Source: Chloroflexota bacterium
GTDB lineage: Bacteria; Chloroflexota; Limnocylindria; P2-11E
Direction of reading: 5' to 3'
Length of the DNA stretch: 13,257 nucleotides
Assembly (NCBI GenBank): GCA_005889445.1
Contig: VBGS01000087.1
Location: 1-13,257, forward strand
Shown piece by piece: positions 1-7,766 of this stretch; the first letter of the stretch is position 1, and each line of letters starts with the position of its first letter. A model generated the notes under the pieces. The model did no database searches and was not told where the DNA came from. It worked only from the letters and a program-made list of their open reading frames with translations. A program made the translations under genes and the position numbers.

Positions 1-231
1 CGGTTCGAAGCCCATCTCGTCCAGCACACCGTGCAGGTCGACAAGACGCTCGCGGGGATCGGGCGCGGGCCGACGGAGGCGCGACGCTTGGTCCGCATCC
101 TGTATCGGGACCTCGCGCCCGTAGAGATGATCTCGAGCGACGTCGGCGCCGACGAGCGCGCCACGGTGGCCGCCGTCTTACAGGACCGTGCCGCGCAGAT
201 CGGAGCGCTCGTCGCGCCGGCGGGTCGCTAG
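1..231 (+). CDS. Probable DinB-family protein, C-terminal fragment
   Basis: The reading frame is open from the first base and ends at TAG 229-231, giving the last 76 residues of a protein whose start lies left of the window. Near its start is an H-x3-H pair (HLVQH, residues 5-9 of the fragment) followed by QVDKTL and a short helical tail (TEARRLVRILYRDL). This resembles the last helices of DinB/YfiT-like four-helix-bundle proteins, where an H-x3-H supplies two of three metal ligands. Members of that family include thiol transferases and stress-induced proteins of unknown substrate. The first metal ligand and most of the bundle are not visible, so the family call is tentative and no specific reaction can be assigned. 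The gene converges on the M28 peptidase gene with only 2 bp between their stop codons, and I see no hairpin between them. Confidence 0.5.
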   Translation, partial: RFEAHLVQHTVQVDKTLAGIGRGPTEARRLVRILYRDLAPVEMISSDVGADERATVAAVLQDRAAQIGALVAPAGR

Positions 232-233
232 CC

Positions 234-1667
234 CTAATCGTTCGTCACCATGTCCTTGGCGCTCGTGGTGATGACATCGCCTGCCCGTTTGAGGTGGCTC
301 ACATCCACGACCGCGGGCACGTCCTTGTACGTGTGCAGGATGTAGTCGGACCAGCCCACGAAGGCGGCCGGCACACGGCGGCGCACGAATGTCGATTGAT
401 CGCTTCCGCCGCCGCCGATCGTCTGGGTCGAGATGCCGAGCTTGCTCGCGGCATCGCGAAGCCGCCGCTGCAGGTCGGGTGTCTCGTTCGAGATGATGAG
501 CGAGTCGCCGCAGCAGCCGATGACGTCCAGGTCGATCATCGCGATGAGGCTCTCGGTCCGCCCGGGGCTGACCGCCATCTGCGCCGCGTACGCCTCCGAT
601 CCGAGGAGCCCCTCCTCCTCGCCGGCGAACGCGACGAAGACCACCGAGTGGCGAAGCGTCGCCTTCGCCGCCGAGAGGGCGCGGGCGACCTCGATCGTCA
701 CCGCGGGCCCCGAGGCGTTGTCGTTGGCCGCCTGGAACACCGAGCCGTCGGGATCGGTGCCCACGCCGTCGAGATGACCGCCCACGAGCACCGCGCGCTT
801 CGCCGCGTCCGCGTCGCCGGCCCGCAGCAATCCGACGACGTTGTAGGCGTCGACGTCGTGGACCGGGGTGAGCGGCACGCTGACCCGGACGACGGTGGAC
901 ACGTCGAATCCCGGCGGCGGCGCGTTCGGATCGCTCCGCCGCGCGCGTACAGCCGTCTGCACGTCGCTCACTTTCTTCCCGCTTGGCGCGAGGAGCTCGT
1001 TGGCGACATCCTCGGTGATGGCGAGCGCCGGGATCGTCTGGGACTGGAACTTCGGGATGAACGAGTAACGGATGGTCGTCGACCCGATGACCAGCGCGCC
1101 GATCGCGCCTTCCTGAAATGCGTTCTCGACGGTGTTGCCGCCGCTCTGGAGCGCCGGACCCGTGATCAGCGCGATCTTGCCGCGGACGTTCGCGCCGGCG
1201 AAGTCGTTTTGCCCGTTCGTCCGAGCGCCGCCGCCGACCACCGCGACCTGTGACTCGACCGTTCCGCTTCCCGCTCGACCGCCGACGCTCTCGGTGAAGT
1301 CGACGCGCGCCTTGAAGCTCTTCGCGTCCGTCCCGGTGACCGCGAGGACCGGCATCGCGGCGAGATCGACCATCGGCGTGGTGAAGTGCTGGAAGTAGGT
1401 GCCGTTGTCCCCGAGCGGCTCGAGGCCGATCTCCTTGAATCGGTCTGCCACGTAGTTCGCGGCGTCGTCGTATCCGCGCGAGCCGGTGTACCGGCCGCCC
1501 CGGGCGGCATCGGCGAGCCAGTCGACGTGGGCCTTCGCGCGAATTCCGTCGAAGTCGTCCGGTCGCGCGTTCGACGGCACGCTCGGCGAGGGGGACGGAC
1601 CAGTGAGCGAGGGCGCGCCCGAGCACGCGACGAGCAGGAGCGTCGCGAGCAGGGCGGTCCGCCTCAC
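234..1667 (-). CDS. M28-family metallopeptidase, lipoprotein
   Basis: This is a 477-aa secreted zinc peptidase of the M28 (aminopeptidase Y/S/QC-like) family. The chosen start is GTG at 1667, which overlaps the metG TGA stop by 4 bp (GTGA). It begins directly with a lipoprotein signal: VRR, a hydrophobic stretch, then lipobox LVAC with Cys15. A Ser/Pro-rich linker follows (about 20-35). A PA-like insert lies around 130-240. The catalytic domain shows the co-catalytic two-metal ligand set: HLD (His298, Asp300), NDNASG (Asp316), GEEEG (Glu350-352), DLDVIG (Asp379/381) and a late His445 in ILHTYKD. The product is probably anchored outside the membrane and trims peptides by removing N-terminal residues; its substrate cannot be read from sequence. 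It is cotranscribed behind metG, and the overlap suggests translational coupling. The frame is open back to 1799 inside metG, but that extension is Arg-rich and would bury the signal peptide. Confidence 0.88.
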   Translation of the reverse strand: MRRTALLATLLLVACSGAPSLTGPSPSPSVPSNARPDDFDGIRAKAHVDWLADAARGGRYTGSRGYDDAANYVADRFKEIGLEPLGDNGTYFQHFTTPMVDLAAMPVLAVTGTDAKSFKARVDFTESVGGRAGSGTVESQVAVVGGGARTNGQNDFAGANVRGKIALITGPALQSGGNTVENAFQEGAIGALVIGSTTIRYSFIPKFQSQTIPALAITEDVANELLAPSGKKVSDVQTAVRARRSDPNAPPPGFDVSTVVRVSVPLTPVHDVDAYNVVGLLRAGDADAAKRAVLVGGHLDGVGTDPDGSVFQAANDNASGPAVTIEVARALSAAKATLRHSVVFVAFAGEEEGLLGSEAYAAQMAVSPGRTESLIAMIDLDVIGCCGDSLIISNETPDLQRRLRDAASKLGISTQTIGGGGSDQSTFVRRRVPAAFVGWSDYILHTYKDVPAVVDVSHLKRAGDVITTSAKDMVTND

Positions 1668-3454
1668 GTCGCGACGCCGTCCTCCATGCGGCGCAGCTCC
1701 TCGTCGACGATCGTGGGATCGAGCTTGCGGAAGAGCGCCTTCGGCTCGCGCAGCTTCTGACCGGGCTCGAGCTTCGGCGGCGCCCATGTTCCGGTCCATG
1801 CTCCGTAGTCGCCAGTCAGCACGTCGTGGGCCGAGCCGTCGGCCTCCCGCACGGTCCGTCGTTCCGGCGCTCCGGCGATGACGCCGTCATGACCCAGATA
1901 TTCGTGGAGCTTCTGGCTGGAGAAGGGGAGGAACGGCGTAAGCATCACCTTGAGGTCGTCGACGCAGCGGAGCGCGACGTAGAGCACGGTCCCGGCGCGC
2001 TCGCGGTCGCTCGCGATCGTCTTCCAGGGCTCGTTCGTGGTGAGGTACTGGTTCACCAGGGCCGCCAGGTGGAGCGCTTCCTGGAGTGCGGCGCGGAAGC
2101 GCGCCGCGTCGAGGTGCTCGCCCACGCTCGCGAACCCGCCCTCCACCGAGTCGATGAGCGTCCGATCCTCGTCGGTGAGCGGCCCCGGGCGCGGAACCTC
2201 ACCGAAGCGGCTGAAGGCATACACGAGGGTGCGGTTCGCGAGGTTGCCCCACGTCGCGACGAGATCGTCGTTGTTGCGGCGGACGAAATCGGCCCACGTG
2301 AAGTCGGCGTCCTGCGTCTCCGGCCCCGCCAGGGTCAAGTAGAACCGAAGCGCGTCCGGCTCGTATCGCGAGAGGAAGTCGTTCACGTAGACCACGACGT
2401 GTCGGCTCGTGGAGAACTTTCGTCCCTCCATCGTGAGGAACTCGCTCGAGACGACGTTGTAGGGAAGCTGCAGCGGCTCGCCGCGCCCGCCCGCGATCCT
2501 TCCGCCGTTGCCGTACCCCAGCAGGATCGCCGGCCAGATCGTCGTGTGGAAGACGATGTTGTCCTTGCCCATGAAGTAGAAATGGCGCGACGCGGGATCC
2601 TGCCAGAAGTCGCGCCACGCCTCGGGCCGCCCGATCATCGTCGCCCACTCGACGGCCGCCGAGAAATAGCCGATCACCGCGTCGAACCACACGTACATCC
2701 GTTTGTCGGGCCGGTCCTCCCAGCCCGGAAGCGGGATCGGCACGCCCCAGTCGATGTCGCGTGTGATCGGCCGCGGCTTCAGGTTGGCGATGTAGTTGAG
2801 CGAGAAGTTGCGGACGTTCGGCCGCCAGTGCGATTGCTTCGAGATCCAGCGCGTGAGCGGTTCCGCGAACGCCGGTAGATCGAGATAGAAGTGCTCCGTC
2901 TCCTTGAAGACCGGCGCCGACCCATCGATCCGCGATCTCGGGTTGATGAGCTGGTCGGGATCGAGCTGGTTGCCGCAGTTGTCGCACTGGTCGCCACGGG
3001 CGCTCGGGAATCCGCAGATCGGGCAGGTGCCCTCGATGTACCGATCGGGAAGCGTGCGCCCGGTCGCGGCCTGGAACGCGCCCCGGGCGGTCTTCTTGAT
3101 GAGGTAGCCCTTCTCGTAGAGGGTCTTGAACACGTCCTGCACGACGACGGTGTGGTTGCGTGTCGTCGTGCGCGTGAAGCAGTCGTACGACAGCCCGAGC
3201 GCGCGCAGATCGTCACTGATGATGCGGTTGTACTTGTCGACCGCCTCTTTCGGCGTCAGGCCCTCCGCGTCGGCCTGAATGAGGTTCGGCGTCCCGTGCT
3301 CGTCCGTGCCGCTGACCATGAGGACGTCGTTGCCCTTGAGGCGGTGGTAACGCGCGAAGATATCCGCCGGCACGCCGAAGCCGGCGACGTGGCCGAGATG
3401 CCGCGGGCCGTTCGTGTACGGCCATGCGACCGCGACGAAGATGCGATCGGGCAT
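1664..3454 (-). CDS. metG: Methionyl-tRNA synthetase
   Basis: This 596-aa class I aminoacyl-tRNA synthetase charges tRNA-Met (and initiator tRNA) with methionine using ATP in the cytoplasm. The N-terminal Rossmann fold carries the HIGH signature as HLGH (residues 19-22) and the family-typical SGTDEHGTP segment (48-56). The connective domain has a four-cysteine zinc knuckle, CPIC (144/147) and CDNC (157/160). The KMSKS loop appears as KFSTS (346-350). The anticodon-binding helical bundle follows, with WGNLANRT at 402-409. The protein ends near PKALFRKLD, so it lacks the optional C-terminal EMAP/Trbp111-like dimer domain; the length fits such shorter forms. The ATG start lies exactly 6 nt after a TAGTTT box with no Shine-Dalgarno, implying a leaderless message. 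In many bacteria metG and tatD lie side by side in the same direction; here they are neighbours but divergent. Confidence 0.97.
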   Translation of the reverse strand: MPDRIFVAVAWPYTNGPRHLGHVAGFGVPADIFARYHRLKGNDVLMVSGTDEHGTPNLIQADAEGLTPKEAVDKYNRIISDDLRALGLSYDCFTRTTTRNHTVVVQDVFKTLYEKGYLIKKTARGAFQAATGRTLPDRYIEGTCPICGFPSARGDQCDNCGNQLDPDQLINPRSRIDGSAPVFKETEHFYLDLPAFAEPLTRWISKQSHWRPNVRNFSLNYIANLKPRPITRDIDWGVPIPLPGWEDRPDKRMYVWFDAVIGYFSAAVEWATMIGRPEAWRDFWQDPASRHFYFMGKDNIVFHTTIWPAILLGYGNGGRIAGGRGEPLQLPYNVVSSEFLTMEGRKFSTSRHVVVYVNDFLSRYEPDALRFYLTLAGPETQDADFTWADFVRRNNDDLVATWGNLANRTLVYAFSRFGEVPRPGPLTDEDRTLIDSVEGGFASVGEHLDAARFRAALQEALHLAALVNQYLTTNEPWKTIASDRERAGTVLYVALRCVDDLKVMLTPFLPFSSQKLHEYLGHDGVIAGAPERRTVREADGSAHDVLTGDYGAWTGTWAPPKLEPGQKLREPKALFRKLDPTIVDEELRRMEDGVAT

Positions 3455-3460
3455 TCGACC

Positions 3461-3466
3461 AAACTA
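3461..3466 (-). promoter_or_regulatory. -10 box (TAGTTT) of leaderless metG promoter
   Basis: Read on the minus strand, TAGTTT is followed by 6 nt and then the metG ATG, which places transcription start at or next to the A of the start codon. It shares its TA step with the opposing tatD box. I see no convincing -35 element 16-18 nt upstream. Confidence 0.65.
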
Positions 3467-3470
3467 GCCT
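3465..3470 (+). promoter_or_regulatory. -10 box (TAGCCT) of leaderless tatD promoter
   Basis: TAGCCT is followed by 6 nt (ctgctc) and the tatD GTG. There is no Shine-Dalgarno and no room for one, because the whole metG/tatD gap is 22 bp. The TANNNT pattern and spacing match those before coxB, the GNAT gene and the boxB-like gene. Confidence 0.65.
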
Positions 3471-3476
3471 CTGCTC

Positions 3477-4244
3477 GTGATCGACGCACACGCCCATCTC
3501 ACGGACACGCGGTTCATGGCCGACGTCGCCGATGTGCTGCAGCGCGCGCGAAACGCGGGCGTCGAGCGGGTGCTGACCGCCGGTGAGGATGTCGCCTCGA
3601 GCGAGGCCGCGATCGCGCTCGCCCGCGAGCATCGCGAGCTGCGCGTCGCGGTCGGCGTTCATCCGCACCACGCGGCTGACTGGAACGAAGCGAGCGCGGA
3701 CCGGCTCGCGGAGCTCGCGCGCGATGAGCGCGTCGTCGCGATCGGCGAGATCGGCATGGACCTATCCGGGCGGAGCGCCGCCGAATCGGATCAGGAGCGC
3801 GCGCTCCGAGCGCAGCTCGCGCTCGCCGCCCGCCTCGGGCTGCCGGTCGTGCTGCACGTGCGCGATGCGGGCGAGCTGGTGCGACGGATCCTCGACGAGT
3901 CGGCGCCGGTCCGTGGCATGGTCCACTGCTACAGCGAAGGACCTGACGAAGTCCCTCTTTGGATCGAGCGCGGGCTGGACCTGTCATTCGCCGGAACGGT
4001 CACCTATCCGAGCGCCGGCCGGCTGCGCGACGCAGCGGCGCTCGTGCCCGCGGACCGGCTCCTCGCCGAGACGGACGCGCCGTACCTCGCGCCGCAGAAC
4101 GTGCGCGGCCGCCGCAACGAGCCGCGGTACGTCGCCGCGACCTACGCGGCGCTCGCCGGGGTGCGGCGCAGCGATCTGGGCGACCTGGTGGCGGCTGTCG
4201 CGGCAAACGCCAAAGGGCTGTTTGGCGACCGCTGGGGAACCTAG
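3477..4244 (+). CDS. tatD: TatD-family metal-dependent deoxyribonuclease
   Basis: This is a 255-aa TIM-barrel hydrolase of the TatD/YcfH family (amidohydrolase-like fold), a cytoplasmic divalent-metal nuclease implicated in DNA repair and turnover. The metal-binding set is complete: HAH (His5, His7) after the first strand, Glu91 in IGEIGMD, His127 in VVLHVRD, His150 in MVHCYSE and Asp200 in AETDAPYL. The family tail RGRRNEPRYV (about 210-219) is also present. Length is normal. The GTG start at 3477 follows the TAGCCT -10 box by 6 nt, so translation is probably leaderless. The next gene begins 51 nt downstream in the same direction and is probably cotranscribed. TatD proteins are close to dihydroorotase-like and phosphotriesterase-like hydrolases, but the combined motifs favour TatD strongly. 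Confidence 0.94.
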   Translation: MIDAHAHLTDTRFMADVADVLQRARNAGVERVLTAGEDVASSEAAIALAREHRELRVAVGVHPHHAADWNEASADRLAELARDERVVAIGEIGMDLSGRSAAESDQERALRAQLALAARLGLPVVLHVRDAGELVRRILDESAPVRGMVHCYSEGPDEVPLWIERGLDLSFAGTVTYPSAGRLRDAAALVPADRLLAETDAPYLAPQNVRGRRNEPRYVAATYAALAGVRRSDLGDLVAAVAANAKGLFGDRWGT

Positions 4245-4278
4245 CGGCCTGCCCGGCGTCCTACCCCCATCAAGCCTC

Positions 4279-4290
4279 AAAGGAAGGTGA
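4279..4290 (+). promoter_or_regulatory. Ribosome binding site deciding the DUF4349 start
   Basis: AAAGGAAGGTGA closely matches the Shine-Dalgarno consensus AAGGAGGTGA with one extra A. It ends 5 nt before GTG 4296. The earlier in-frame GTG at 4287 lies inside this site and so is an unlikely start. This is the clearest Shine-Dalgarno I noticed in the window. Confidence 0.75.
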
Positions 4291-4295
4291 ACGCC

Positions 4296-5174
4296 GTGGG
4301 CAAGATCGTTCTCGCGATCGCCGCGCTCGCTCTCGTGCTCGGCGCCTGCTCGCAGGCCGGCGCGCCAGCCACCGCCCCGAGCGCGGCCGGTCGGGGTCAG
4401 GTCGCGACCGGCTACACCGCTGACTCGACCGCCGTCAAGGCCGCGGCGCCGGCCCCGGACCAGGGCATTCCGACCGTGGTCGTGAGCGCCGATCGCAACC
4501 TCATCCTCACGGCCAAGATCGACATGCGCTCCAAGGATCCATGGGCGACCAGCCAGGCCGTCCAGCAGATGACCACCTCACTCGGCGGCGACGTCCTGAG
4601 CGTCAACGAGTCGGGAACGACGGACAACCGCAACGCGTCGCTCAGCATCCGGGTGCCCTCGCGCAGCTTCCAGGAGGCCATCCGCCAGATCCGCGCGCTC
4701 GACGGTGAGGTGCAGTCATCGAACGTGAGCGGCCAGGATGTCACCGACCAGTTCGTCGATCTGCAGGCACGCCTCACGGCGAAGCAGGCGGAGGAGGCGC
4801 GCTACAACGCGCTCCTCGTCCGCGCGAACACCATCGACGAGATCCTCAAGATCGACAGCGCTCTCTCGAACGTTCGCACGCAGGTGGAGCAGCTGACCGG
4901 TCAGATCAACTCGATCAAGTCGCGGACGGACTACTCGACGATCTCGATGTCCGTCTCGCCGATCACGGTCCTCGGCCCCGCCGAGCAGGGTCGGTCGTGG
5001 GACCCGGCCAAGACCGTTGCCCGCGCGGTCGCCACGCTCGCCGCGATGATGCAGGTCCTCGGCGACCTCGCCATCTGGCTCATCATCTTCGGCTGGATCC
5101 CGCTGCTCGCTCTCGCCGCGGTCTTCGTCGCGACGCGCTCGCGCCGACCGGCGGTGAACACACCGACCGCTTAG
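4296..5174 (+). CDS. DUF4349 domain lipoprotein with C-terminal membrane helix
   Basis: This is a 292-aa envelope protein of unknown function. The start at GTG 4296 is chosen because the Shine-Dalgarno at 4279-4290 is correctly placed for it. The N-terminus is a lipoprotein signal with lipobox LGAC (Cys18), followed by an Ala/Pro-rich low-complexity linker to about residue 60. The DUF4349 domain spans roughly 66-220. It contains the usual LGGDVLSVNES-type strand, the IRVPSRSFQEAIRQI segment, and a charged helical part (about 155-210; QARLTAKQAEEARYNALL) likely to form a coiled coil. A hydrophobic helix at about 255-280 is followed by RSRRP, a stop-transfer signal. The protein would therefore be tethered at both ends on the outer face of the cytoplasmic membrane. 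It lies behind tatD and is followed by a strong terminator. DUF4349 proteins have been linked only loosely to envelope processes, so I assign no function. Confidence 0.85.
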   Translation: MGKIVLAIAALALVLGACSQAGAPATAPSAAGRGQVATGYTADSTAVKAAAPAPDQGIPTVVVSADRNLILTAKIDMRSKDPWATSQAVQQMTTSLGGDVLSVNESGTTDNRNASLSIRVPSRSFQEAIRQIRALDGEVQSSNVSGQDVTDQFVDLQARLTAKQAEEARYNALLVRANTIDEILKIDSALSNVRTQVEQLTGQINSIKSRTDYSTISMSVSPITVLGPAEQGRSWDPAKTVARAVATLAAMMQVLGDLAIWLIIFGWIPLLALAAVFVATRSRRPAVNTPTA

Positions 5175-5195
5175 CTCTCTCACTCAGTGATCCGC

Positions 5196-5230
5196 GAGCC
5201 GGTCCGCCGCGTGGCGGGCCGGCTCTTCTT
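5196..5230 (+). terminator. Intrinsic terminator after the DUF4349 gene
   Basis: Arms 5196-5208 and 5213-5225 form a 13-bp G+C-rich stem with a single G-U wobble, a 4-nt loop (gcgt), and a T-rich tail (TTCTT, 5226-5230). It lies 21 nt after the DUF4349 stop and ends just where the coxB promoter begins, separating the tatD unit from the oxidase operon. Confidence 0.85.
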
Positions 5231-5256
5231 GCGCCTCTCGCACCGCGCCGTACCCT
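5229..5256 (+). promoter_or_regulatory. Leaderless promoter of the oxidase operon
   Basis: TACCCT at 5251-5256 is followed by 6 nt and the coxB GTG at 5263, the same geometry seen before tatD and the boxB-like gene. A possible -35, TTGCGC, lies at 5229-5234 with a 16-nt spacer. It overlaps the T-tail of the preceding terminator. There is no Shine-Dalgarno before coxB. Confidence 0.6.
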
Positions 5257-5262
5257 CCGCAT

Positions 5263-6141
5263 GTGAGGCCACCCGCCGAAGCGATCGGGACCCTCGCCCT
5301 GATCGTCGGTGCGATCGCGGTGGCCATCTTCATCGGCGTCGAAGGCGCGCTGGTGTACGCGGTATGGCGATATCGCACCTCACGGGTCTCGACGCCCGCG
5401 CGATTCGACCGCAACACACGGCTCGAGCTGGCGTGGACGGCGGCGCCGGCGCTCACGCTCGCGGTCGTGTTCGTCCTGATGCTGGGGACGCTGCGCGACA
5501 TCGGTGCGGCGACCGACGCGCAGCTGCGCATCCGCGCCACCGGACACCAGTGGTGGTGGGAGTTCGACTACTCGGGGATCGTCACCGCGAACGAGATGCA
5601 CATCCCGATCGACACGGCCATCGACATCGAGCTCGCCTCCGTCGATGTGAACCACAGCTTCTGGGTCCCGGAGCTCGGTGGAAAGACGGACATGATCCCG
5701 GGTCAGATCAATCACCTCCGGCTCCTCACGCGTCGGCCCGGCGTGTACCTCGGCCAGTGCGCCGAGTTCTGCGGGGTCGAGCACGCGTGGATGCGCATCC
5801 GCGTGGTCGCCGAGACCAAAGAGGACTTCGACCGTTGGCTCGCCACCCAGGGGTCGCCCGCGACCGCGAGCGGGGACGGCGCGCGCGTCTTCCAATCGAA
5901 TACGTGCGTCAACTGCCACGCCATCCGCGGCACGAGCGCGCGCGGCGAGGCGGGCCCCGACCTCACCCACGTCGGCGGACGCGCGACGATCGCCGCGGGC
6001 GTGCTTCCCAGCGATGCGGCGAGCATCCGCGCGTGGCTCGTCGATCCGCAGCGGTACAAGCCGGGCGCCTTCATGCCGCGCGTCCCGCTGAGCGACGCCG
6101 ACCTCGACGCGCTCGCGAGCTACCTGGGGAGCCTCCGGTGA
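5263..6141 (+). CDS. coxB: Cytochrome c oxidase subunit II with fused cytochrome c (caa3 type)
   Basis: This 292-aa subunit receives electrons and passes them through CuA to subunit I. Two membrane helices (about 10-33 and 57-75) are followed by the cupredoxin domain with GHQWWWEF at 94-101. The dinuclear CuA ligands are all present: His131 (VNHSFWVP), Cys166, Glu168, Cys170, His174 and Met177 (CAEFCGVEHAWM). A C-terminal class I cytochrome c domain (about 203-292) has CVNCH (Cys215, Cys218, His219) and the probable axial Met271 in AFMPRVPL. The domain would face the outside of the membrane, and the fused heme marks a caa3-type enzyme. No lipobox is visible at the N-terminus. It is the first gene of the operon, with a GTG start 6 nt after a TACCCT box. 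Its stop overlaps the coxA start (GTGA). Confidence 0.96.
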   Translation: MRPPAEAIGTLALIVGAIAVAIFIGVEGALVYAVWRYRTSRVSTPARFDRNTRLELAWTAAPALTLAVVFVLMLGTLRDIGAATDAQLRIRATGHQWWWEFDYSGIVTANEMHIPIDTAIDIELASVDVNHSFWVPELGGKTDMIPGQINHLRLLTRRPGVYLGQCAEFCGVEHAWMRIRVVAETKEDFDRWLATQGSPATASGDGARVFQSNTCVNCHAIRGTSARGEAGPDLTHVGGRATIAAGVLPSDAASIRAWLVDPQRYKPGAFMPRVPLSDADLDALASYLGSLR

Positions 6142-7766
6142 GCGCCGTCCCGCTGTGGGTGGCGCGTCCTGCGGGGGCGAGCGCCGCGGGGTGGCTGCGC
6201 ACCGTGGACCACAAGGAGATCGGCGTTCTGTACATCGGGATGGGCGTGGCGCTCTTCGCCCTCGGCGGGATCGAGTCGCTCGTCATGCGCGCGCAGCTCG
6301 CGACCCCGAACGCGCGCCTGGTCGACCCGGAGCTCTACGACCAGCTGTTCACCGTGCACGGCGTGACGATGATGCTGCTCGCCGTCGTCCCGCTGCTCGT
6401 CGGCTTCGCGAACTACCTCGTGCCGCTGATGATCGGCGCGCCGGACGTCGCCTATCCGCGACTCAACGCGCTGTCGTTCTGGCTCTCGCTCGTCGGCGCG
6501 ATCGTCGTGTACTTCAGCTGGATCGCGGGGGGCGCTCCCGATGCCGGGTGGTTCTCGTACCCGCCGCTGGCCGAGCGGGCCTTCGCGCCGGGTCCCGGCG
6601 TCGACTACTACATCCTCGGTCTCGCGGTGAACGGCGCGGGCACGATCATCGGGGCGATCAACCTCGCCGTCACGATCCTGCTCATGCGGGCGCCCGGCCT
6701 CCGGATATCGCGGTTGCCGCTCTTCGTGTGGATGACCCTCGTCACGAGCTTCCTGATCCTGGGCGCGTACCCGGCGCTCTCGGGCGGGCTCGTGATGCTC
6801 TTCGTCGACCGTCAGCTCGGCGGGCACTTCTTCGACCCGACCGCCGGTGGTCAACCACTGCTGTGGCAGCACGTCTTCTGGTTCTTCGGCCATCCCGAGG
6901 TCTACATCCTCGTCCTGCCCGCCATGGGCATGGTGTCCGAGGTCATCCCCGTGTTCAGCGGCAAGCCGATCTTCGGGTATCGCTTCGTGGCGGCGTCCAG
7001 CGTGGCCATCGGCTTCCTGTCCTTCAGCGTCTGGGCCCACCACATGTTCGCGGTCGGCCTCAACGAATTCGAGACGCTGCTTTTCTCGGTGACGAGCATG
7101 CTCATCGCGATCCCGACGGGCGTGAAGATCTTCAACTGGACCGCGACGATGATCGGCGGACGCATTCGCCTGCTCACGCCGATGCTCTTCGCGATCGGCT
7201 TCATCGCGATGTTCGTGATCGGCGGGCTCACCGGTGTCTCGCTGGCGGTCGTGCCACTCGACCTCCAGACCACGGACACCTACTACGTGGTCGGGCACCT
7301 GCACTACGTCCTGTTCGGGGGGACGATGCTGGGCGTCTTCGCGGGCGCGTATTACTGGTTCCCGAAGATGACCGGCCGGCTCCTTTCGGAGCGGCTCGGG
7401 CGTTGGCACTTCTGGACGGCGTTCGTCGGGCTCAACCTGACGTTCCTGCCGATGCACTGGCTCGGCGTGCAGGGGATGGCCCGGCGGATGTGGACGTACG
7501 CCGCCGACACCGGGTGGGGTCCCTGGAACTTCGTCGAGACGGCTGGAGCGTTCGTGCTCGCGGTATCGATGGCGATCTTCGCGCTGAACGTCGTCCGGTC
7601 GCTCCGCGGCGGCGCGATCGCGGGCGACGACCCCTGGGACGCCTTCACCCTCGAGTGGACGACCACCTCGCCGCCACCGCCCGAGAACTTTCGCACGCTG
7701 CCTGCGGTCACCAGCCGGCGGCCGCTGTGGGACCGCAAGCATCCCGAGATGCGGGACGCGTCGTGA
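6138..7766 (+). CDS. coxA: Cytochrome c oxidase subunit I
   Basis: This is the 542-aa catalytic core of the heme-copper oxidase. It reduces O2 to water and pumps protons, using 12 expected membrane helices. The ligands are complete: heme a His74 (TVHGVTM) and His389, heme a3 His387 (VGHLHYV), CuB His252, His301 and His302 (WAHHMF), with the cross-linking Tyr256 four residues after His252. The GHPEVY motif retains the helix VI glutamate (Glu254). Asp103 in GAPDVAYPRLN matches the D-channel entrance, and Lys330 in PTGVKIF matches the K-channel. These make it an A1-type oxidase. The tail (PPPPENFRTLPAV) is family-typical. GTG 6138 overlaps the coxB stop by 4 bp. The frame runs open upstream through coxB to 5187, but that extension is out-of-frame coding sequence and not part of the protein. 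Confidence 0.97.
   Translation: MSAVPLWVARPAGASAAGWLRTVDHKEIGVLYIGMGVALFALGGIESLVMRAQLATPNARLVDPELYDQLFTVHGVTMMLLAVVPLLVGFANYLVPLMIGAPDVAYPRLNALSFWLSLVGAIVVYFSWIAGGAPDAGWFSYPPLAERAFAPGPGVDYYILGLAVNGAGTIIGAINLAVTILLMRAPGLRISRLPLFVWMTLVTSFLILGAYPALSGGLVMLFVDRQLGGHFFDPTAGGQPLLWQHVFWFFGHPEVYILVLPAMGMVSEVIPVFSGKPIFGYRFVAASSVAIGFLSFSVWAHHMFAVGLNEFETLLFSVTSMLIAIPTGVKIFNWTATMIGGRIRLLTPMLFAIGFIAMFVIGGLTGVSLAVVPLDLQTTDTYYVVGHLHYVLFGGTMLGVFAGAYYWFPKMTGRLLSERLGRWHFWTAFVGLNLTFLPMHWLGVQGMARRMWTYAADTGWGPWNFVETAGAFVLAVSMAIFALNVVRSLRGGAIAGDDPWDAFTLEWTTTSPPPPENFRTLPAVTSRRPLWDRKHPEMRDAS

Noticed and set aside
178..1626. Long open frame (482 codons) on the minus strand in a second frame over the M28 peptidase gene
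   Set aside because: Arg/Gly-rich translation with no domain; a shadow of high-GC coding sequence.
1668..1799. N-terminal extension of the M28 peptidase to 1799
   Set aside because: It lies wholly inside metG, is Arg/Ala-rich, and would place the lipoprotein signal internally; the GTGA overlap start is better.
4287..4295. GTG 4287 as start of the DUF4349 gene
   Set aside because: This GTG is part of the Shine-Dalgarno itself; GTG 4296 is at proper spacing.
5187..6137. Upstream extension of coxA giving an 859-codon frame
   Set aside because: It reads through coxB in another frame with Arg-rich, domain-free translation; GTG 6138 overlaps the coxB stop in the same way as the other operon junctions.
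6120..7742. 540-codon antisense frame opposite coxA
   Set aside because: Highly charged His/Arg/Glu-rich translation is the usual antisense shadow of a hydrophobic high-GC gene; no promoter, Shine-Dalgarno or domain.
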